In this document: positions 7,362 through 14,208 of the stretch, one piece after another | Layout: every line of letters begins with the position of its first letter | Position numbering within the stretch: position 1 is the stretch's first letter | Assembly (NCBI RefSeq): GCF_009725235.1 | Contig: NZ_WJFC01000218.1 | Span: 1 to 22,397 of the forward strand | DNA from: Scytonema sp. UIC 10036 | Lineage (GTDB): Bacteria > Cyanobacteriota > Cyanobacteriia > Cyanobacteriales > Nostocaceae | Direction of reading: 5' to 3' | Length of the DNA: 22,397 nucleotides | Program-made: the position numbers and the translations under genes | The notes under the pieces: generated by a model | What the model saw: the letters and a program-made list of their open reading frames with translations, nothing else | Database searches by the model: none | Told to the model about the DNA's origin: nothing

Positions 7362-7454
7362 GACAATACTCTTTAGTTAAGCCCTTTTTGAGTGTCGCAA
7401 ACCACGATGTTTCAAAGGTTTAGACTACCTAATTTCCTTAACTAAGCAGTATTA
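7362..7454. mobile_element. Small MITE-like element between copies 5 and 6
   Basis: 93 bases flanked by an 8-base direct repeat GTAGCTAT (7354-7361 and 7455-7462). The ends are inverted: CAATACTCTTTAGTTAAG on the left, and TAATACTGCTTAGTTAAG on the other strand at the right, matching at 15 of 18 positions. No coding capacity. The end sequence resembles that of the element at 5817-6024, so a related transposase may have moved both. Confidence 0.65.
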
Positions 7455-7466
7455 GTAGCTATCGAT

Positions 7467-7500
7467 AAAAAATCGGTTTCTTAAACAAACCGATTTTTTT
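7467..7500 (+). terminator. Rho-independent terminator between copies 5 and 6
   Basis: A 13-bp stem, AAAAAATCGGTTT / AAACCGATTTTTT, with a 7-base loop, ending in a run of T at 7494-7500. The AT-rich outer pairs and T run on both sides would let it work in either direction. It stops only 41 bases before the ATG of copy 6. Confidence 0.7.
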
Positions 7501-7540
7501 AGTGCAGTGACAAAAACAAAAGCAAGGAATACATTTCAAG

Positions 7541-7756
7541 ATGTCATCTAAGATTACAATTTCTCAATTGCATACTGTTGATGCAAGCAACATCCAAGAC
7601 TTAACAAATACTGAGATTGATACCACAAAGGGTGGATTGCTAGCCACTCTTCCCGTATTAATTTCCGATCTTGGTATCATTGGTCAAAATAAGCCCGTTT
7701 GCTCTGACAATAATGTGGGTAATGGCTTGCTACAAGGTCTCCAGTTAGGTCTATAG
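7541..7756 (+). CDS. Double-glycine leader peptide precursor, divergent copy 6
   Basis: A 71-residue precursor whose leader is one residue longer (MSSKITISQLHTVDASNIQDL..., ending DTTKGG). The 39-residue core, LLATLPVLISDLGIIG, QNKPVCSDN, NVGNGLLQGLQLGL, is the most divergent and the only one with a cysteine, placed in the variable dipeptide. The C-terminal half has lost VLNDVLR. AAGGA lies about 10 bases upstream of the ATG. There is no copy of the palindrome or TTGACA promoter: only 41 bases separate the start from the terminator before it, so expression may rely on read-through or on a promoter inside the upstream element. Copy 6 is the precursor closest to the transport genes. Confidence 0.82.
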   Translation: MSSKITISQLHTVDASNIQDLTNTEIDTTKGGLLATLPVLISDLGIIGQNKPVCSDNNVGNGLLQGLQLGL

Positions 7757-7780
7757 TACCTTAAACTCAAGTCCAACCCT

Positions 7781-7818
7781 TGACTTGACGCTAAATTTGG
7801 CGTCAAGTCACCGATTTT
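7781..7818. terminator. Hairpin between convergent copy 6 and isomerase gene
   Basis: A perfect 11-bp stem, TGACTTGACGC / GCGTCAAGTCA (7781-7810), with an 8-base loop, followed by CCGATTTT. It sits between the stop of copy 6 (7756) and the stop of the minus-strand isomerase gene (7844), where a shared terminator is expected. Confidence 0.55.
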
Positions 7819-7843
7819 AACACGTGAAGATGTCGGTGCAGTA

Positions 7844-8578
7844 TTATAATTTTTGAATAACTTTTACTTGATTAATTTGTTGTTTGAGCCATTCAGAAAA
7901 AAACTCTGAAAGAATTTGACTGCGTAGCTTCTCATCTAATTGCGGTTGAATTATTTCCTCTATAAGAATTAAATGTATTCCAGAAGATGTCACAATTGGC
8001 TTGAGAAGCTGGCTTTGATTAACAGCAAAGACAGCAGCAGAAATTTCTGGCTTCAAATTTTTCCGGTAAACTATCCCCCGATATCCACATTTTCGACGTG
8101 ATTCTGTATCTTCTATATATTTGTGAGCTACATCATAGAAACTTATCTCACCTTCTTTAATCATATAATAAAGTTCTATTGCCACGTCTTCATCATCTAA
8201 AATAACCTCATACATTACCACACCAGTATACTCAAGTTGGTTCGCAAAGAAATAGGGCTCAACTTTCTCTGCAAACAAATGTTTTGCCAGCTGTCCTGAT
8301 GTGAAACTGAAGTACGCGATTTGTTCAAAATCTTCTACAGAAAGACCATGTATTTGCAGCCACAACCAAGTTTCTTCTGCACTCGTAAGTTTATTGATTA
8401 ATCGAAAGGCGTCTGCTGACTTCTGGAGCGCTTCATCGGTGACCTCAATCGCAGCTTCTTTAACGGCTTCCTCAACAACCTTACGAGTCACAATCTCTTT
8501 GAGAATCTCAGGAATTTTACAAGATAGCTTGAGTTGTTGAATAATATCTTCGCTGGTAATGGTGACATTTTCTAACAT
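7844..8578 (-). CDS. Parvulin-type (SurA-like) peptidylprolyl isomerase, cytoplasmic
   Basis: 244 residues. The N-terminal half is helical (about 1-105), as in SurA-type chaperones. The C-terminal half (about 115-220) has the parvulin layout: a strand VMYEVIL, a helix with YYMIKEGEISFYDVAHKY, DTESRRKCGYRGI, then PEISAAVFAV, LLKPIVTSSGIHLILIEE. Parvulins catalyse cis-trans isomerisation of bonds before proline. No signal peptide or membrane segment is seen, so it should act in the cytoplasm, where the precursors are made. Every precursor core keeps two prolines. Such isomerases recur beside HlyD and C39 transporter genes in cyanobacterial bacteriocin loci; a role in folding or presenting the precursors is inferred. 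It lies downstream of the HlyD gene on the same strand with a 144-base gap, so it may share its transcript. Confidence 0.8.
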   Translation of the reverse strand: MLENVTITSEDIIQQLKLSCKIPEILKEIVTRKVVEEAVKEAAIEVTDEALQKSADAFRLINKLTSAEETWLWLQIHGLSVEDFEQIAYFSFTSGQLAKHLFAEKVEPYFFANQLEYTGVVMYEVILDDEDVAIELYYMIKEGEISFYDVAHKYIEDTESRRKCGYRGIVYRKNLKPEISAAVFAVNQSQLLKPIVTSSGIHLILIEEIIQPQLDEKLRSQILSEFFSEWLKQQINQVKVIQKL

Positions 8579-8692
8579 GATGAGCCTGTTTTTGTTATGT
8601 AAACGAAATCAAATCAGGAATTACGCAAAGCACTTTTTTTAAGGGTTCAGGCAGATATACAACGCCTGAAATACCGAAAAATTTGTTAAGGC

Positions 8693-8718
8693 TGCGCGGT
8701 ACTCAGGGTTACCGCGCA
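8693..8718 (-). terminator. GC-rich hairpin after the HlyD gene
   Basis: A 9-bp perfect stem, TGCGCGGTA / TACCGCGCA, with an 8-base loop, just after the HlyD stop on the minus strand. It is followed by GCCTTAACAAATTTTT, so no T run follows directly. It may be a partial terminator or an RNA-stabilising hairpin that sets the ratio of exporter to isomerase. Confidence 0.4.
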
Positions 8719-8722
8719 TCCC

Positions 8723-10246
8723 CTACAATTTCAACTCACCCTGCTGTAACTGCTTAAATGGATCTAGCAGAAAATCAATAATCCGACGTTGGCGCACAAT
8801 CACCTCAGCCGTTGCTGTATCCCCAGGACGTAAAGGAATACAATCATTAGCCTTGGGAATACAATTCTTTTTCAGTGCAATTCCCAAGTTATAAGCTGCT
8901 ACTTTTCCATTAGGTGTTTCCACTTCTGTTGTTGTAGGAGAAATTTCCACTAACTCTCCTTCTATAACTCCATATTCCTGAAACGGATAAGCATCAAACT
9001 TTAACTTAACTGGCAATCCTTTCTGCAAAGAACCACTCTCGTTTGTCGCTATTTGCGCTCTAAGAATAAGCGGTGCATTTAGAGGCGCAATTTCCGCTAC
9101 CATTGTTCCCGGTTGCACCACAGCCCCAGCCCGTTGTATCGGTAACTGAAACACTCTACCCGCTATAGGGGATCTTAGTACTCTTTGTTCTAATTGCAAT
9201 TGTAACGTTTTTATTTGACTCCTAGTTTGAGCTATTTCTGCTTTCAAAGTGGTTATTTGTGTCTCTAAGTTTTTTAACTGTTCTTCACTTTTTAAGAGAG
9301 CCAGTTTGCTAGAGTAAGTCAGAGTTTGATAGCTTCTTTGTTGTTCCTTAAGTCGCAAATAGGCCTGTTGAATTTCCGCCTTTGCTTGGCGAAGAGTTCG
9401 CTCGTAATTCCTTTGTTGTTCTAAAAAACGTAGTTTAGCTTGCTCAATATCTGACTGATTCTGTGCATATAACTTTTTCTTTTCGTTAGCGACGTCTTGT
9501 CTTTGTACAACTTGAACTTCTGCAACAATCCCTTCCTTACTTAACCGACGGTATCGCTCAACCTCCTGTTGAGCACTCGTTAAACCATTCTCAACTAACT
9601 CAATTGCTGTTTGACTGTAACTAAGGGCTTGCTTTGCTTGATTGACTTGCGTAAATTTTTCTTCTTTTTGTAGGTCATACGAATTTTGAAGAGCGGTGAG
9701 ATTCTGGCGTACCTGCTCAATTTGGGCTTGTTTTTCTAATTGTTGTGCTTGATTTTGTTGTTGCTGAGTTGCCAAACCTACAGTTAACTGTTTTTTCAAC
9801 ATATCCAACTGTGACAATCGATTTAATTGCCCCTCTAATTTATCCTTGACCTGACGCAATTCCGTATGAACTAATTGGGAATCTAATATCAAAACAGGCT
9901 CTCCTGGTTTTACTATACTCCCTTCATTAACTGGAATTGTAGAAACAGAAGCTGTAACAAGTGTATCTAACTTAACTGTCTTCCCTTTAGGTTTGAGTTT
10001 TCCTCGAGCAGTACCTGTTTCATCGACTTTAAACAGCATTGCCCAAGGCAATACAAGACACGTAAAACCCAGTAAAAAATACAGCAATCCCCTTGTCCAA
10101 ACAGAGGGTATAGTATCAACTAATTCCTGAGTAACATCTGACCAATCATCAGTTGAAGGAGATGGCGTTTGGAGAGTTAAATTGTCAGAGTGCTTTTCAT
10201 CCTCATGAATTTGGGTGGGCACCCTTCCATTCAATGTACTTGGCAT
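8723..10246 (-). CDS. HlyD-family membrane fusion (periplasmic adaptor) protein
   Basis: 507 residues. It joins the inner-membrane ABC exporter to the outer-membrane channel. A cytoplasmic tail (about 1-50) precedes one membrane segment (about 53-72, GLLYFLLGFTCLVLPWAMLF). Then come the first half of the lipoyl-like domain (VSTIPVNEGSIVKPGEPVLIL), a long glutamine-rich coiled coil (about 130-355), the second lipoyl half (RSPIAGRVFQLPIQRAGAVVQPGTMV) and a beta-barrel region ending with LRPGDTATAEVIVRQRRI near the C-terminus. Length and order are normal for HlyD-type adaptors working with C39 transporters. It lies 226 bases downstream of the ABC gene; the gap is largely a heptanucleotide repeat. 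Confident for family; the substrates are inferred from the neighbouring precursor array. Confidence 0.93.
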   Translation of the reverse strand: MPSTLNGRVPTQIHEDEKHSDNLTLQTPSPSTDDWSDVTQELVDTIPSVWTRGLLYFLLGFTCLVLPWAMLFKVDETGTARGKLKPKGKTVKLDTLVTASVSTIPVNEGSIVKPGEPVLILDSQLVHTELRQVKDKLEGQLNRLSQLDMLKKQLTVGLATQQQQNQAQQLEKQAQIEQVRQNLTALQNSYDLQKEEKFTQVNQAKQALSYSQTAIELVENGLTSAQQEVERYRRLSKEGIVAEVQVVQRQDVANEKKKLYAQNQSDIEQAKLRFLEQQRNYERTLRQAKAEIQQAYLRLKEQQRSYQTLTYSSKLALLKSEEQLKNLETQITTLKAEIAQTRSQIKTLQLQLEQRVLRSPIAGRVFQLPIQRAGAVVQPGTMVAEIAPLNAPLILRAQIATNESGSLQKGLPVKLKFDAYPFQEYGVIEGELVEISPTTTEVETPNGKVAAYNLGIALKKNCIPKANDCIPLRPGDTATAEVIVRQRRIIDFLLDPFKQLQQGELKL

Positions 10247-10348
10247 GATTTCTTTTCACACAATTTGAAGATTTGAGAATTTTTTATAGTTGTTAATTGC
10301 TAACCTTGAATCCTACTAGATTGATATATCTTTGCACACTATTACCAT

Positions 10349-10428
10349 TTAGCCATTAGCCATTAGCCATTAGGCCATTAGCAATTAGCCATTAGCCATT
10401 AGGCCATTAGCCATTAGCCATCTAGCCA
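10349..10428. repeat. Heptanucleotide tandem repeat (TTAGCCA)n
   Basis: Eleven units of TTAGCCA in a row with a few variants (TTAGGCCA twice, TTAGCAA, TCTAGCCA), filling much of the gap between the ABC and HlyD genes. Short tandem heptamers of this kind (STRR sequences) are a mark of heterocystous cyanobacteria. They vary quickly in copy number and could affect read-through between the two genes. Confidence 0.85.
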
Positions 10429-10472
10429 TGAGACCTTATACACCACAGCATTCATGTTCTGTTGTATTAGTA

Positions 10473-13181
10473 CTAAAATATGTGCCGTTTTTCCATGCTA
10501 ACTTTCGTGGTTCCACTTTCAAAATCAACACACCCCGATCTAACACTAAAATCAATCTGCATTCCGCACAGTCGAAAGGCGATGGGCAATGAGTAAGTCG
10601 GTTCGTCCTTTGAAATTGTGTCTAAGTTTCTTTGGATATTCGGTTCTGATTCAGTATCTAGATGGGAAGTTGCTTCATCGAAAATTAACAATCTGGGATT
10701 ACCTAATAACGCCCTTGCGATCGCAATTCGCTGCCGCTGTCCACCAGACAACAAACCTCCACCTTCTCCAATCTGAGTTTCATAACCCATCGGCAGCTTT
10801 TTAATAAACTCATCAGCACCCGCTAGTTTTGCTGCCTCCGTGACATCTTCGATACTTGCTCCAGGATGCGCCAAACTGATGTTCTCTCGAATTGTACCAC
10901 CAAACAAAAAGGTATCTTGGTCAACGACTCCAACCTGTTGACGTAGAGAATGCAAGGAAATACTGCTGATGTCTAACTCATCAATGAACACAGTACCGTC
11001 TGTTGCAGGATATAGCCCTAAGACCAATTTAGAAATTGTGGTCTTACCCGAACCACTACGTCCCACCAATGCTACCATTTGTCCTGGTTTGACTTCAAAA
11101 CTCAGATTTTGCAGGACATTGACATCGCTTTCTGGGTGATAGCGAAACGTCACATTATCAAAACGTATATACCCCTGAAGTGGTGGTAATGTTTGACGTA
11201 CTTGATACTGTAAATCCTCTTCCGGCTCCGCATCCAACACATCGTTGATGCGTTCGGTAGCAATCATGACTTCTTGCAATTGATTCCACAACACTGTTAA
11301 TCGTTGGAAAGGCGAAATAATATTCCCCTGTAACATATTAAACGCCACCAATTGCCCGATGGTTAACTTGTTGTGAATTACCAAATGCGCCCCATACCAT
11401 AACAAGCTAGATGTTATCACAGCTTGAATTGTGTTGCTGAAAATTTGCAAGCGATTGCTAATAACTTGCCCGGAAAAATTACTCTTTACCTCTTTATTCA
11501 ATAACTCCTCCCAATGCCAACGCACTGTTTGTTCCACTGATGTAGATTTCACAGTTCGCACACCAGTCAAGGCTTCTATGAGGTAGCTACTCTCCGCCGC
11601 ATAAGAGTTAAAGATTTCCCTAGAAATTTTTTGCAAAAAAGGTGTGGCAATCAATGTCAGAAGGAAAAAAGGCGGTATGATTATCATAGTCATTAGCGCC
11701 ATTTGCCAACTGTACCAAAACATCAATCCCACATAGATAAATACAGTCACTACATCCAGTAGGATAGACAATGCCTCCCCAGAGAGAAAACGTTGTATTT
11801 TGCGGTTTTCTTGGACGCGAGAGATAATATCCCCTACATAGCGGGACTCGAAGAAACTGAGAGGTAGTCGCAGGGTATGGCGAATAAATCCAACAATTAG
11901 AGCTAAATCCAGTTTAGAAGCCGTGTGGAAGAGTAGATATTGCCGCAAACCCATCATTGCCACTCGGAACAGACTAAACATCAACAACCCCAACCCAACA
12001 GCCGTTAAAGTCAGTTCCGATCGCTGCACCACCACTCGATCCAAGATCAACTGGGTAAATAAAGGCGTAACCAGTCCAAATATCTGGATGAATATAGAAG
12101 CAACAAACACTTCCAGGATCACCAAACCGTGAGGTTTCATCAACTCAAAATATTGCCATAAGGGAGTTGTAGCCTCAGGAGTATCGTTAAACGTGACTGT
12201 AGGTTGTAGCAGTAGTGTATAGCCCGTCCAGCCTTCTTTAAATTCGGCATGGGTAAGATTGCGTTGCCCAATGGCAGGGTCTGCTACTATGACATGTTTC
12301 CGGGTAATTTCATAAGCAACGATGTAGTGCTTTCCTTCCCAGTGGACAATAGCAGGCAGTTTTTGTTTTGCTAACTGCTCGAGCCCTGCTTTTACAGGTC
12401 GTGTGGAAAAGCCAATACTTTCTGCTGCTGCAGATAACCCGCGCAATGATGAACCACTGCGGTCAACATTAGCAATATCTCGCAAGCGGTTGATACTAAA
12501 GCGTTTCCCCCAATAGCGAGATATCATCACCAAACAAGCTGCACCGCAGTCCGATGCACTTTGTTGGGCATAAAAGGGATAGCGCCGCATCACTCGGTGC
12601 CATAAATGCCCTATCCGTTGCTTGGGGTTGGGAAAATACGCTTTGCTTATCTTTTTTTCTTGCTTCTGCTGTGTCGCAAGTTTTGACAAAACATCTTTCT
12701 TATCCTTCTTAGAAGATGCTTTTGGAGTCTCTACTGTTGTTACTGAAAAATCGCGATTTCCCATCACTAGGGAATTAAGCGAAAGCGCTTTACTCCACAA
12801 GTGCTCCCGAATTTGCGGAAACTTTGTCATCAGTGGAGACAGTGCCTTAGATGGGAGAAAGCAAAGCTCTAAGTTCAATGCAGCCCTAGCCTTATAAGGA
12901 CGAAAATCTCCCTCAGGGAATAAAGTGAATTCTCCAAATGATGCACCCTCCTCTAGCGTGGCAATTAATTCATCTGCGTCGTCCAATAGCCTTACCTTAC
13001 CAGCTATCACTATGTATAGACCGGGTTCAACGTCAGTTCCATACCAAAACTTACCTACTTTAGGGGAGAGGGATTTCACTTGTTTAAGACATAACTGGAA
13101 GTCCTCCTGGGGAAGAGAATATCCCATAATATTGCTTAACTGTTGCAGAGAAAACAGCTGCTTGGATAGATTTTCCGCCAT
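10473..13181 (-). CDS. ABC exporter with cyclic-nucleotide-binding-like, C39 peptidase and ATPase domains; 3' end frameshifted
   Basis: 902 residues. Cuts double-glycine leaders and pumps the freed cores across the inner membrane. In order: a cyclic-nucleotide-binding-like domain (about 45-135, GLYIVIAGKVRLLDD, EEGASFGEFTLFPEG); the C39 peptidase with catalytic Cys212 (QQSASDCGAACL), His285 (GKHYIVAY) and Asp301 (ADPAIG); six membrane segments (about 345-620); and the ATPase with Walker A GRSGSGKTT (about 700), Q-loop VVDQDTFLF, signature LLSGGQRQRIAIARALL (about 810) and Walker B LLIFDEATS (about 830). After residue 858 the frame is wrong: the expected switch motif IAHRLSTVRNAD is in a second frame (His codon at 10582-10584) and LILVLDRGVLI in a third. 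The likely causes are sequencing error or inactivation. The start overlaps the upstream helix-turn-helix gene by 98 bases. Confidence 0.93.
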   Translation of the reverse strand: MAENLSKQLFSLQQLSNIMGYSLPQEDFQLCLKQVKSLSPKVGKFWYGTDVEPGLYIVIAGKVRLLDDADELIATLEEGASFGEFTLFPEGDFRPYKARAALNLELCFLPSKALSPLMTKFPQIREHLWSKALSLNSLVMGNRDFSVTTVETPKASSKKDKKDVLSKLATQQKQEKKISKAYFPNPKQRIGHLWHRVMRRYPFYAQQSASDCGAACLVMISRYWGKRFSINRLRDIANVDRSGSSLRGLSAAAESIGFSTRPVKAGLEQLAKQKLPAIVHWEGKHYIVAYEITRKHVIVADPAIGQRNLTHAEFKEGWTGYTLLLQPTVTFNDTPEATTPLWQYFELMKPHGLVILEVFVASIFIQIFGLVTPLFTQLILDRVVVQRSELTLTAVGLGLLMFSLFRVAMMGLRQYLLFHTASKLDLALIVGFIRHTLRLPLSFFESRYVGDIISRVQENRKIQRFLSGEALSILLDVVTVFIYVGLMFWYSWQMALMTMIIIPPFFLLTLIATPFLQKISREIFNSYAAESSYLIEALTGVRTVKSTSVEQTVRWHWEELLNKEVKSNFSGQVISNRLQIFSNTIQAVITSSLLWYGAHLVIHNKLTIGQLVAFNMLQGNIISPFQRLTVLWNQLQEVMIATERINDVLDAEPEEDLQYQVRQTLPPLQGYIRFDNVTFRYHPESDVNVLQNLSFEVKPGQMVALVGRSGSGKTTISKLVLGLYPATDGTVFIDELDISSISLHSLRQQVGVVDQDTFLFGGTIRENISLAHPGASIEDVTEAAKLAGADEFIKKLPMGYETQIGEGGGLLSGGQRQRIAIARALLGNPRLLIFDEATSHLDTESEPNIQRNLDTISKDEPTYSLPIAFRLCGMQIDFSVRSGCVDFESGTTKVSMEKRHIF

Positions 13182-13806
13182 GAATGTCCAAATTTGTACC
13201 TAATTTTGCTAAGTTCACAGGCAAAAATTCGGTGTTGTCCGATGGATTTGCCAAATTAAGGTCACGAATCAAGATTCTGGAACTCTTACCCAAAGTATCC
13301 CCAGAAGCGTTTTGCTGAGTATCGCTGAGTTTTGAGCGAGTAGACAATCCCATCTGTTTGAGCAAGCGATGGATATGGCGATCGCTTACCTCAACTCCAA
13401 ATTCTTTCGCCAGATGTTTCCTCAACCAAGAGGCTGTCCACCGTTGAAAAGAGTACCCATGCTCGCGGGGACTCTGGCTCACCAGTTCGTGCAACCTATG
13501 AAGATATTCCTGATTCACAGCTGTTGGACGACCAATTGGACAATCTTGCCATTGATGTGCCATTCCTGTACGGGCAATATGAGTCCAATGGCGTGCTGTT
13601 GCTCTTGAGCATCCTAAAGTTCGACAAATTTCAGTTTGGGATTTCCCCTCATCAGCCAACAACATAATTTGGATACGCTGTTGGTAACACTCAGGTAAAT
13701 TTTCCTGTAAACTTTTTTGCAAAAGTTTACGCTGAAATGGTGTCAAAAATTCACCATTGGAAGTTTCATGGCTTGTTGTATCAAAAGTCACTGAGTAGGG
13801 CGACAT
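13084..13806 (-). CDS. IS630-like helix-turn-helix protein, candidate regulator of the export locus
   Basis: 240 residues. Residues about 20-155 match the DNA-binding half of IS630-type transposases: FQRKLLQKSLQE, then a helix-turn-helix (LLADEGKSQTEICRTLGCSRATARHW) and a winged-helix part (SPREHGYSFQRWTASWLRKHLAKEFGVEVSDRHIHRLLKQMG). The DDE catalytic domain that should follow is absent; instead there is an unrelated tail of about 85 residues. The last 98 bases overlap the ABC transporter start, so the two are translated in different frames from one message, which suggests coupling. It is first in the minus-strand operon. It could be a transposase-derived regulator or a decayed transposase; the intact frame and position favour the former. 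No clear Shine-Dalgarno sequence precedes the ATG. Confidence 0.65.
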   Translation of the reverse strand: MSPYSVTFDTTSHETSNGEFLTPFQRKLLQKSLQENLPECYQQRIQIMLLADEGKSQTEICRTLGCSRATARHWTHIARTGMAHQWQDCPIGRPTAVNQEYLHRLHELVSQSPREHGYSFQRWTASWLRKHLAKEFGVEVSDRHIHRLLKQMGLSTRSKLSDTQQNASGDTLGKSSRILIRDLNLANPSDNTEFLPVNLAKLGTNLDIHGGKSIQAAVFSATVKQYYGIFSSPGGLPVMS

Positions 13807-14208
13807 ACATTGGAAGTAAACCGTTTGCAGTATATAGAGTTCGTCTTGGGGAAGGCAAGCGGTTTTCTAAAAACCCATAAAAAATGTTACAGGTTTTATA
13901 TCAATCATAGAAAACAGTATATACATTTCGGAAAAATCTGTTTCATATATGACCACTAAAAATATTGAAAATTCATGTTGTTATTTTCATCTTCATATTT
14001 CTTTCATAATCTCTCTAAACCTTTTAAAAGAACAAAAATTTATGCTTTCAAAGTAGAAAAATACTGTAAAGTCTGTTATTCCCGAACTCTACCAAAGTCT
14101 TGGGACTCATGCTAAGTACCAGTACTGATGACTTTGTTCGGAATTCCACACAACACTAGTGTAGAAGTTTAGCAGTGGCGATCTGTAGCGCTTGAAGGGA
14201 GGGTGGCT
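13807..14208. promoter_or_regulatory. Divergent intergenic region
   Basis: About 400 AT-rich bases between the export operon (leftward) and the VIT/VWA gene (rightward); it must hold promoters for both. A palindrome AGTAC-CA-GTACT lies at 14115-14126. No copy of the CATAAATG-N4-CATTATG palindrome of the precursor units was seen here. No confident -10 and -35 pair can be given. Confidence 0.4.

Noticed and set aside
3540..7850. CRISPR array, suggested by regular repeats
   Set aside because: The repeats are about 735-base gene units with coding sequence, not short repeats separated by unique spacers.
13369..13608. Plus-strand frame opposite the helix-turn-helix gene
   Set aside because: Shadow of the minus-strand gene, which has clear IS630-like motifs.
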